Shown here in pieces: positions 1-5,997 of a stretch of 6,411 nucleotides of DNA. The notes below the pieces were generated by a model. It searched no databases, was not told the origin of the DNA, and was given only the letters and a program-made list of their open reading frames with translations. The DNA comes from DATLYT01 sp035574455 (GTDB lineage: Bacteria; Bacteroidota; Ignavibacteria; UBA10030): NCBI GenBank assembly GCA_035574455.1, contig DATLYT010000118.1:1-6411 (forward strand). Direction: 5' to 3'. A program made the translations under genes and the position numbers. Every line of letters begins with the position of its first letter. The first letter of the stretch is position 1.

Positions 1-1
1 A

Positions 2-787
2 TTTGGTCTCGTCAACCCAGACGATGTCCGCAAAGCACTCACAACAAAAACCTGTCTCATCTCCATCATGCACGCCAATAATGAAGTCGGGACGATTGAG
101 CCGATTCGGGAAATCGCGTCCATTGCACGAGAACGGGGTGTGCTCGTCCATACGGACGCCGTTCAATCGGTAGGCAAGATTCCAGTCAACGTCGATGAAT
201 TAGGCGTCGACCTGCTGTCTCTCTCGGGGCATAAACTCTACGGGCCCAAAGGGATTGGGGTCATGTACATCAGGAAGGGGACGAAGATTGAGCCGCTTCT
301 CAAAGGTGGTGGCCAGGAGAGCAATCGCCGTGCAGGGACGCAAAATGTACCGCTGGCTGTGGGCTTGGCAGCCGCCGTAGAGGTGTGTGCTGCGAGAATG
401 ACGGATGACGCTCTTCGGTTTGCTGAACTGAAGAGCTATCTACAATCAAAACTGGAGTCTCCCGGCGTGCTCTTTAACGGCCATCCCACACAGAGCCTGC
501 CGAATGTTGTCAGTATCTCATTTGACTCCAAGGTTCACGACCTTGATGGCGACGCACTCATCGCCGGGATGGATTTGCGCGGCGTTGCGGTGACAAGCGG
601 GTCGGCGTGTACGTCGGGAAGCTTGGAGCCATCGCACGTTCTCCTCGCTATGGGGAGGGATGAGAAGACCGCTCAGGCGACGATTCGTTTTTCGATGGGA
701 AGAAGTACCACAAAAGAAGACCTTGACTACGCCGTCGATGCCTTGCAGGATGTGCTGAAGACGATGAAGAAGGTACGTGTAGCATAA
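2..787 (+). CDS. iscS: Cysteine desulfurase, NifS/IscS type, 5'-truncated by window edge
   Basis: This is a PLP-dependent enzyme that takes sulfur from L-cysteine as an enzyme persulfide, leaving alanine, and supplies Fe-S cluster assembly and often tRNA thiolation in the cytoplasm. The reading frame is open from base 2, giving 261 residues to TAA; the family is usually about 380-400, so roughly 120-130 N-terminal residues lie outside the window. Visible in the fragment: HANNEVG (residues 24-30; the His stacks on PLP), HTDAVQ (50-55; the Asp contacts the PLP ring nitrogen), SGHKLYGPKG with the PLP lysine at about 78, and SGSACTSGSLEPSH with the persulfide cysteine at about 203. This long cysteine loop is typical of group I (NifS/IscS) rather than SufS. 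The ATG at 68 is internal to the fold, not a start. No iscU or other Fe-S gene follows within the window, so NifS and IscS cannot be told apart by context. The gene converges on the Ppx/GppA gene. Confidence 0.95.
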   Translation, partial: FGLVNPDDVRKALTTKTCLISIMHANNEVGTIEPIREIASIARERGVLVHTDAVQSVGKIPVNVDELGVDLLSLSGHKLYGPKGIGVMYIRKGTKIEPLLKGGGQESNRRAGTQNVPLAVGLAAAVEVCAARMTDDALRFAELKSYLQSKLESPGVLFNGHPTQSLPNVVSISFDSKVHDLDGDALIAGMDLRGVAVTSGSACTSGSLEPSHVLLAMGRDEKTAQATIRFSMGRSTTKEDLDYAVDALQDVLKTMKKVRVA

Positions 788-819
788 AACCTTCCAACCA
801 TCCGTCAACCCGCTGATGT

Positions 820-1746
820 TCATGTTTTGACCAACCCCACAGCCTGAAGAGCGATTCCGTATCGAAGTCCGCGATCGCTCACCGTGATTTCTTCCACCCT
901 CAATTGCTTCATCGTCTCCAGAAGGATCAGGATGCCGGCGAGTATCACATCTGCCCGTGCAGGCAAGATTTGCGGGTAGCTCTTGATTTCTTCAATGGTT
1001 TTTGACTTGAGCCGTTCAAACCAGGCTTCAACAACGTTTTGTCGAAGCACGTGGCCGCTCACTTTTGCTCTATCGTACTGAGGGAGCTGTAAGTCGAGCG
1101 CCGCTAACGTCGTCAGTGTACCCGCCACGCCAATCAAGCGAGTACCGGGCGAAAGGTCGACCAGGGCGCGGAGATGTTTTTGGATGAATTCTGATGCCTC
1201 GTGGAGCCCCGTAGAAGATGGCGGTGATGTCTTGAGGAACCTCTCGGTTATGCGCACACTGCCAATATCGAGGCTGATCCGTTGCGTGGCGTGAGGTCCG
1301 GATCCAATGGTGAGCTCGGTGCTTCCCCCGCCGATATCGAGCACGGCAAACTGTTCATGCAACCCTGCCGTCGCGAACTCCGAGACAGCGCCAGCATATG
1401 TCAGCATTGCTTCTTCCTCGCCGCTCAGTACGCGGACGGTGATTCCGACCCTGTCTCTGACGAAGTCGATGAATTCCTGACGGTTTTCGGCATCGCGCAG
1501 AAAACTCGTTCCACAGGCAACGACGCGTTCAACTCGAGCTTCATCAATGAGTGCTTTGTACGTCTTCAGAAAAGAGACCGCCCGTTCAAACGTCTCAGGC
1601 AGGACCATCCGCCGTTCATCAACGCCTTTTCCCAGCCGGGCAATCACTTGCTCGTCGCGCATCACACGCACACTCCCATCGTTACCGACATCGGCAATGA
1701 GCAGCAGAATTGTGTTCGTTCCGATATCGACAGCGGCAACACGCAT
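820..1746 (-). CDS. ppx: Ppx/GppA family phosphatase (exopolyphosphatase or pppGpp phosphatase), short form
   Basis: The product is a cytoplasmic ASKHA-fold enzyme of 308 residues that hydrolyses terminal phosphate from polyphosphate and/or converts pppGpp to ppGpp; sequence alone does not decide which. Motifs seen: VDIGTNT (6-12, phosphate loop 1), ACGTSFLRDAEN (78-89), SGEEEA (109-114, containing the expected catalytic Glu), LDIGGGSTE (136-144, phosphate loop 2), GVAGTLTTLA (206-215) and SDRGLRYG (290-297). The protein stops after the catalytic ASKHA core, so it lacks the C-terminal helical/HD-like domains of the roughly 500-residue E. coli Ppx and GppA. A longer reading to 1827 exists, but its extra 27 residues lie within prmA and do not look like the family. 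The ATG at 1746 directly begins the MRVAAVDIG core and has a good ribosome binding site. Its first base is the last base of the prmA stop (TAATG), so it is probably translationally coupled and last in the operon. Confidence 0.95.
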   Translation of the reverse strand: MRVAAVDIGTNTILLLIADVGNDGSVRVMRDEQVIARLGKGVDERRMVLPETFERAVSFLKTYKALIDEARVERVVACGTSFLRDAENRQEFIDFVRDRVGITVRVLSGEEEAMLTYAGAVSEFATAGLHEQFAVLDIGGGSTELTIGSGPHATQRISLDIGSVRITERFLKTSPPSSTGLHEASEFIQKHLRALVDLSPGTRLIGVAGTLTTLAALDLQLPQYDRAKVSGHVLRQNVVEAWFERLKSKTIEEIKSYPQILPARADVILAGILILLETMKQLRVEEITVSDRGLRYGIALQAVGLVKT

Positions 1747-2660
1747 TACGATTTCTTCCGCATTCCCGCTCGTCGCTTCGCGTTGTCGGGAGCGCCGTCG
1801 AGTTTGATTAAGGCGAGAGCTATCCACTCATTTTCGGCGACGACTTCCACGGGGACAGCCGAGCTTTGCTCGAGCAGTTGCAGGAATGAAGGCAGGTCGG
1901 ACGTCAAGAGTCCGGAGAGGATAATTGTGCCGCCCGGAGAAACCGAGGCGAGCAGTTTCGACAGCGAGCGAGAGATGGTTGGGTAGTCAAGGTTCGCGAG
2001 GACGAGATGGAACCTCCGCTTGAGTGGTTTATCCACTCCATCCTGGCGTACCGAAACGTAGGGAGCAACACCGTTCCTCTTGACATTCTCTTTTGCGTTC
2101 TCAATCGACCATCGGTCAATATCGAGAGCAAGCACGCGTCTCGCTCCTAACTTTCGAGCTGCGATCGCCAACACTCCGGTGCCGGTTCCAACATCAAGAA
2201 CAGACACGCCGGGGGAAAGATGGCGTTCTAGGAGCGACAGGCAGAGTCTGGTTGTTTCGTGATGTCCCGTGCCGAACGACATTTTCGGGTCGATATGGAG
2301 TACGATCTTGCCTCGATCCTTTTTCCGCAACTTCTTCCAAGAAGGCTTGATAATGATTCGGTTGGTTGCTTCAACGATGCCTGCGGATCGCTCCCACACC
2401 GCGTTCCAATTCTTTTCTTTGAGGTCTCGCTGAAGAAATCGTGCACCGATAGCCGGGAACTGCACTCGCACCCGGTCGACCAGCCGCTGGAGTGCCGCTT
2501 CGAGGCGTTTATCCCAGTATCGCCGTTCGATGAACGCGGCAAGCGTTTCCTCTTCCTGCAGAAACCCGTTGAAGCCGATAGCGGTCAGAGAACCGATGAG
2601 GAGATCGTGAGTGTGGGCAGGAGCAATGAGCGTGATCTGTTTCCATGCCTTCGGTTTCAT
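1746..2660 (-). CDS. prmA: Ribosomal protein L11 methyltransferase PrmA
   Basis: This SAM-dependent class I methyltransferase trimethylates ribosomal protein L11 in the cytoplasm. The product is 304 residues, close to the family norm of about 290-300. An N-terminal substrate-recognition part (about 1-75) is followed by KNWNAVWE (83-90), equivalent to the DWN..W block of PrmA. The PrmA signature MSFGTGHHETT spans 127-137, SAM motif I VLDVGTGTGVLAIAA spans 154-168, and the acidic ribose-binding LALDID spans 177-182. A motif IV-like VLANLDY (220-226), PGG (242-244), SGLL (249-252) and a C-terminal EWIALAL (278-284) complete the fold. The motif IV region is ANLDY where E. coli PrmA has ANIL, a modest variation. 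The tail after 285 is basic and low in hydrophobic residues. The start overlaps the stop of the upstream membrane-protein gene (ATGA, 4 bases) and has no Shine-Dalgarno sequence before it, so coupling is likely. The stop overlaps the Ppx/GppA start by one base. Confidence 0.95.
   Translation of the reverse strand: MKPKAWKQITLIAPAHTHDLLIGSLTAIGFNGFLQEEETLAAFIERRYWDKRLEAALQRLVDRVRVQFPAIGARFLQRDLKEKNWNAVWERSAGIVEATNRIIIKPSWKKLRKKDRGKIVLHIDPKMSFGTGHHETTRLCLSLLERHLSPGVSVLDVGTGTGVLAIAARKLGARRVLALDIDRWSIENAKENVKRNGVAPYVSVRQDGVDKPLKRRFHLVLANLDYPTISRSLSKLLASVSPGGTIILSGLLTSDLPSFLQLLEQSSAVPVEVVAENEWIALALIKLDGAPDNAKRRAGMRKKS
1755..1759 (-). promoter_or_regulatory. Ribosome binding site of the Ppx/GppA gene (GGAAG)
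   Basis: On the minus strand GGAAG lies 8 bases before the ATG at 1746, inside the last codons of prmA. It supports the 1746 start over the in-frame ATG at 1827. It is the clearest Shine-Dalgarno-like sequence in front of any start in this window. Confidence 0.6.
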
Positions 2661-3331
2661 CGCGCGGGAGTGTTGATGTCACGGAACTTGCGGAGGATCG
2701 ACTCGACCTGGTCGTTATTCATTTGTAGCCAGAAAATCTGGTCCTGATAATTCTCTTGCATCTTCCGGTCGGCTTTGTTGTAGCGAACGTTCAAGAGATA
2801 AATCAACCAGACGGCGATAGCATACAGAAGCAAGGCTTGCTGTTCGAAGAGAGGGGTATTTCGGGAGACTTCAAACGCCACTGCTCCGGTTGCTACGAGT
2901 GCAAACCAGAACGAGGTACGACGGATGCTGCTCATGATGTGGTAGACGGTCCCAAAGAAAAAGATTTTTTCGTGGAATGCCGGCGGCATCAGGTTGTTTA
3001 GAATATAAAAGTAGAGTTTGCGCGAAGCGTCATCATCGAGCAACGGCATGTTCTTCATCGTTCGGGCTTTGTCGCTTAAAAAGCGGCTGGGCTGGTTTTC
3101 CGAAAACGCTTTTCTCCGTTTCGTCGTTTCTTGTGCGTAGAGTGTCAAACCTGCCACGATCGCGAGAAATACCACGAGGAGAGCCATGAGCAGCGGTGTG
3201 GCATGGACAGGAAGAAATTGTTGAAGATACGAGCGGTACAACAAAAACGTCAACGTGGCGAAGTAAAAGCCCGGAACGAGAATGCGCAGGGCTTCATAGA
3301 CGCCAAATGAAGTGCTGGAGGAGTTGGTCAT
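2657..3331 (-). CDS. Uncharacterised membrane protein with four predicted transmembrane segments
   Basis: I do not recognise the family of this 224-residue protein. By eye it has hydrophobic segments at about 15-33, 46-66, 139-156 and 165-183, which suggests two membrane hairpins. They are separated by a polar loop (about 67-138) that contains an amphipathic stretch near 105-130. The tail (184-224) is charged, rich in Gln, Asn, Asp and Arg and probably helical. The positive-inside rule suggests that the loop, the tail and the N-terminus are all cytoplasmic: TTKRRK follows segment 2, SIRRT precedes segment 3, and RYNKADRK follows segment 4. There is no signal peptide, catalytic motif or metal site that I can see. 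The ATG at 3331 was chosen because the in-frame ATG at 3412 would overlap the upstream gene and add 27 basic residues unlike a natural N-terminus; neither start has a good ribosome binding site. The gene begins 5 bases after the M28 gene stop and overlaps prmA by 4 bases, so it is a true operon member. Confidence 0.8.
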   Translation of the reverse strand: MTNSSSTSFGVYEALRILVPGFYFATLTFLLYRSYLQQFLPVHATPLLMALLVVFLAIVAGLTLYAQETTKRRKAFSENQPSRFLSDKARTMKNMPLLDDDASRKLYFYILNNLMPPAFHEKIFFFGTVYHIMSSIRRTSFWFALVATGAVAFEVSRNTPLFEQQALLLYAIAVWLIYLLNVRYNKADRKMQENYQDQIFWLQMNNDQVESILRKFRDINTPAR

Positions 3332-3336
3332 AGAGT

Positions 3337-4314
3337 TTACGGAGTTGAGGCTTTGGAATAAATGATGTGCAGTAGTACGGTGCCGACGGCTTCGAGACTT
3401 TCCGGACTGCATTTGTCAGGCGTATCTTCCATCGTATGCCAATAGCGGTTGGATTCATCCGGGTAGTCGAAATCGATCAGTACGATGGCGGGAATTTTCA
3501 CGTCATTCAGCGGCATGTGGTCGTCGTAGGTTGGCCTGCCGGCTTTTTCGACAAAGGCGGCGATCTTCAATGCTTTTGCAACCGAAAAGACAAGGTTGAC
3601 CACCTGTGGAGCATACTCATCGGAGTACGGTTCCCGCGGAATTGTCAGCATCCGGTCTCCCACCATATCGATATTGATGGCGAATCGCGGGTTAAAGCCC
3701 GGTGCCTTTGTTCGAGCAAAATGTCTCGAGCCGAGGCACCACGAATCGGTATCTCCCGACCGTCCCAAATCCTCGCCGTCAAAAAATACCATATCGACTC
3801 CAATCGGCGGGGGATGTTGTTTGAGGAGGCGGGCAATTTCGAGCAGAACAGCGATGCCGCTCGCTCCGTCATTCGCGCCGAGGATCGGTTTGTTGCGGTT
3901 AGCGGGGTTCGGGTCTTCGTCTGCCCACGGGCGTGTGTCCCAATGCGCCGTCAGCAGAATCCGGTCGGTTGCCTGGAGATTGAACGAGGAGACGACATTC
4001 GTCAGCTGATGCTGAGACCCCTTATGGTCTTTCGCGGTGAAGTTTTGAATTGTTACTGCATCGGCGTACCGGTTCATCTGATCGTGAAGATATTGGAGAC
4101 AGGCGGCATGGCCCTTTGAGCCGGGGTTGCGCGGGCCAAAGTCGGTTTGCGTTGTCAAAAACTTGAAGGCTTGCGCTCCATCGAATTTCGGTACGTTGGC
4201 AGCGAGTTCCACCGCTTGCGGGGCGGGCTGAGGATCCGGTTGTGCCTGTCGTTTCTCGCACGAAAGGAGGAGAAGGAAAGAAAGGACGGAAAACAGCAAA
4301 CGGGTTTTCATCAT
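3337..4314 (-). CDS. M28-family zinc enzyme, probable glutaminyl-peptide cyclotransferase (QC-like), lipoprotein
   Basis: This is a predicted exported lipoprotein of about 325 residues. From the ATG at 4314 it has a basic n-region, a Leu-rich core and a lipobox LLSC (Cys19), then a Pro/Gln-rich linker (about 23-34) and the catalytic domain. Candidate zinc and catalytic residues are H124/D126 (TAHWDTRPWAD), D149 (GANDGASG), E181/D182 (FFDGED), D216 (NIDMVGD), D264/D265/H266 (YDDHMP) and H293 (YWHTMED). The DDHMP block followed by WHTMED closely resembles the DDHIPF and WHTMDD blocks of animal glutaminyl cyclase, and FFDGED corresponds to its FFDGEE. I therefore favour formation of N-terminal pyroglutamate on secreted proteins over a general aminopeptidase, though both occur in M28. 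An open frame runs up to 4497 but overlaps dacB and would bury the signal peptide; ATG 4314 or 4311 is the natural start. No Shine-Dalgarno sequence is visible. It lies 43 bases after dacB. Confidence 0.88.
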   Translation of the reverse strand: MMKTRLLFSVLSFLLLLSCEKRQAQPDPQPAPQAVELAANVPKFDGAQAFKFLTTQTDFGPRNPGSKGHAACLQYLHDQMNRYADAVTIQNFTAKDHKGSQHQLTNVVSSFNLQATDRILLTAHWDTRPWADEDPNPANRNKPILGANDGASGIAVLLEIARLLKQHPPPIGVDMVFFDGEDLGRSGDTDSWCLGSRHFARTKAPGFNPRFAINIDMVGDRMLTIPREPYSDEYAPQVVNLVFSVAKALKIAAFVEKAGRPTYDDHMPLNDVKIPAIVLIDFDYPDESNRYWHTMEDTPDKCSPESLEAVGTVLLHIIYSKASTP

Positions 4315-4357
4315 GATTGGCAATCGATAACTTAGAGAAAAGTGTAGGGAGATGCAA

Positions 4358-5833
4358 CTACGGAGTAGGTAACGGCGGATTACGCTTGCGACTGAATCCT
4401 GCAAGGATCGCTCCGATCTTGTCCTGTACCTCACGGTACGGACGATTACCTCCGATGAAGTGTTGCATGAGAATCGAGAACGCGAGCATCTCCCCATCCT
4501 GTGTCCTCACGTACCCGGAAAGCGTGCTGACGCCGCTGATCGATCCGGTTTTCGCACGCAGATTCCCTTCTGCCGGTGTACCCTTCATGCGGTTGGAGAG
4601 CGTCCCGTCTACGCCCGCAAGGGGGAGCGACTCGTAGAACAACGGGAACCACTCTGGCTGGCGTGCCATTCCGACGAGCAGTTGAACAAGCATCTCTGCG
4701 GTGAGCAAGTTGTAATGTGAGACACCCGAACCATCCACCATCAGGAATGTTGTTGTGTCAATGCCGAATTGCGAAAGGAATAGTTTTGTTTCGTAAATGC
4801 CGCTTCGCGCGCTCCCGGGAATTCCACGTTTTTCTGCTCCGATAATCTTGAGGATGTTTTCGGCGGAAAGATTATCGCTGATTTTGTTCAGGTTCACCAG
4901 CATGGAGTCGAATCTTCCGATGTGGCGGGCGATTTCTCGTACCTCGGGTGATGCCTTCCCGATTAGTGTTGAACCGCCAACGGTAATGCCATTCCGTTCC
5001 AGCGTCTCCTTCAGGAGATGGGCGGCATAGAGTTCCGGCTTCCAGACACTCAAATAAAACTCTCGAGCCCTCGATGAATGACGAATCTGGCCATTCACGA
5101 CAATCGTGTTCAGCCGTTCCTTGAACAATCTCGTCACATCGAGAGGGACAAGGACCGAGTCGGTCACGGTGATGGCATGATTGATGAGCGTGACGTAGGA
5201 GGTCGCCGGTTCAATCGTGACCCGTGCACTGTCGCCATGATTCGCGCCGGGAGTAACGACAATTTTGATGCAATTATCGTTAATCGAAAGCGGTGTGATG
5301 AAAGCTTCGAATTGGTACGGCTCATCATCCCACATCCAGCCTTCCCCCCAATAAAGGTCGTCGAAATAGCTCACATCCGCCACGATGTTACCCCGAACTG
5401 CAGCAATCCCGGCTGCCCGGATCTGTGCGACAAGCGAGTCGAGGTCCGCGCTTTTGAGGTCGGGATTTCCGAAGCCCTTGAAATAGATATTACCTTGGAG
5501 TGTATCGGCGACCATCGTCGTATCTGCGAAAACAGCTGTTTTGAGTGGGAAATCCCTTCCCAACAACGCAATCGCCGCAGACGAGGTGAGCAATTTCATG
5601 TTGGAAGCCGGGTGCATCAACATGCGACTGTCACGCTCGTACAGAACTTCACCGGATTCAAGCGATACCACTTTTACTCCTGCGCGAGTCGGTATGAATA
5701 ACGAGTCGTCGAGGATGCGGTCGATGTCGTACCGGAGCCGCTCGACGGGATCGCGTGGAACGCCCGGAGGAAAAATCCCTGCGCAGCCCGCGAATGATAC
5801 GACAGCAAGCAGGAAAACGAAGAATGCTTTCAT
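4358..5833 (-). CDS. dacB: D-alanyl-D-alanine carboxypeptidase/endopeptidase, PBP4 type (peptidase family S13)
   Basis: This exported penicillin-binding protein removes the terminal D-Ala from peptidoglycan stem peptides and/or cuts cross-bridges. The product is about 491 residues, near the 477 of E. coli DacB. Numbered from the ATG at 5833, the active-site set is complete: SNMK at 77-80 (catalytic Ser77, Lys80), SDN at 319-321 and KTG at 428-430. The roughly 240 residues between SxxK and SxN hold the large insert typical of S13 enzymes. Other family blocks include FKGFGNPDL (118-126) and VDGSGVSHYNLLT (366-378). The N-terminus is a signal sequence ending FAGC (Cys17), so it is probably a lipoprotein, although Phe at -3 is unusual. 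Three clustered ATGs (5842, 5836, 5833) could each start it, and no ribosome binding site separates them. The frame is open to 5938, but that extension precedes the signal peptide and is unlikely to be used. It is probably first in the five-gene operon and divergent from secA. Confidence 0.95.
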   Translation of the reverse strand: MKAFFVFLLAVVSFAGCAGIFPPGVPRDPVERLRYDIDRILDDSLFIPTRAGVKVVSLESGEVLYERDSRMLMHPASNMKLLTSSAAIALLGRDFPLKTAVFADTTMVADTLQGNIYFKGFGNPDLKSADLDSLVAQIRAAGIAAVRGNIVADVSYFDDLYWGEGWMWDDEPYQFEAFITPLSINDNCIKIVVTPGANHGDSARVTIEPATSYVTLINHAITVTDSVLVPLDVTRLFKERLNTIVVNGQIRHSSRAREFYLSVWKPELYAAHLLKETLERNGITVGGSTLIGKASPEVREIARHIGRFDSMLVNLNKISDNLSAENILKIIGAEKRGIPGSARSGIYETKLFLSQFGIDTTTFLMVDGSGVSHYNLLTAEMLVQLLVGMARQPEWFPLFYESLPLAGVDGTLSNRMKGTPAEGNLRAKTGSISGVSTLSGYVRTQDGEMLAFSILMQHFIGGNRPYREVQDKIGAILAGFSRKRNPPLPTP

Positions 5834-5893
5834 CATATGCATGGATGTTGTTAGAAGCGTTTCATGAGTGCTCGAATGTGGACGGAAAAGAGC

Positions 5894-5982
5894 TGAAATG
5901 CAACAGAGGAAAAACCCACCAAGGTCCTTTCCTTGCATCCGCCACGAAAAAAGGGTATATTTTCAAACAATTTTGCATTTCA
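5894..5982. repeat. 10-bp perfect inverted repeat in the dacB-secA divergent region
   Basis: TGAAATGCAA at 5894-5903 is the exact reverse complement of TTGCATTTCA at 5973-5982, with a 69-base spacer between them. The symmetry stops at both ends (mismatches at the flanking bases). The right arm lies just downstream of the proposed secA -10 element and 15 bases before the secA ATG. Read on the minus strand, the left arm lies about 50-60 bases before the dacB start cluster. A third TTGCAT sits at 5933-5938. The arms could be an operator for a dimeric regulator or coincidence; the spacer is too long for a simple hairpin terminator. Confidence 0.45.
5933..5963 (+). promoter_or_regulatory. Probable secA promoter
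   Basis: TTG at 5933-5935 is followed after 20 bases by TATATTTT at 5956-5963. This fits the Bacteroidota pattern TTG - about 20 bases - TAnnTTTG, with only the last base differing. Read as a classical sigma-70 site, it is TTGCAT, a 17-base spacer and TATATT. Transcription would start near 5968-5970, leaving an untranslated leader of about 30 bases before the secA ATG. A short inverted repeat, CAAGG 5920-5924 and CCTTG 5931-5935 with a 6-base loop, overlaps the -35 part. Confidence 0.45.
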
Positions 5983-5997
5983 CGAAAGCGAGAGCAG

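Noticed and set aside
788..819. Transcription terminator between the convergent desulfurase and phosphatase genes
   Set aside because: The only symmetry is GTCAA (803-807) against TTGAC (827-831), a 5-base stem with a 19-base loop and no clear T-run, so it is too weak to call.
1282..1986. A 234-codon plus-strand open frame opposite the Ppx/GppA and prmA genes
   Set aside because: It spans the junction of two well-supported minus-strand genes, has no recognisable domain, and its composition is that of an antisense frame.
3436..4119. A 227-codon plus-strand open frame opposite the M28 gene
   Set aside because: It lies entirely within a gene with conserved active-site motifs on the other strand; no domain, signal or ribosome binding site supports it.
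4323..4357. Internal minus-strand promoter for the M28 gene (TTGCAT, 17 bases, TAAGTT)
   Set aside because: The -10 matches the consensus at only half its positions and the 43-base gap is short. Read-through from dacB is the simpler explanation.
5078..5701. A 207-codon plus-strand open frame opposite dacB
   Set aside because: It is antisense to a complete S13 enzyme with all three motifs, and the translated protein looks like random composition.
5841..5940. Minus-strand promoter for dacB (TTGCAT, 17 bases, CACATT)
   Set aside because: A promoter must exist upstream of the operon, but this candidate has a poor -10 and no TAnnTTTG match, so no specific site can be supported.
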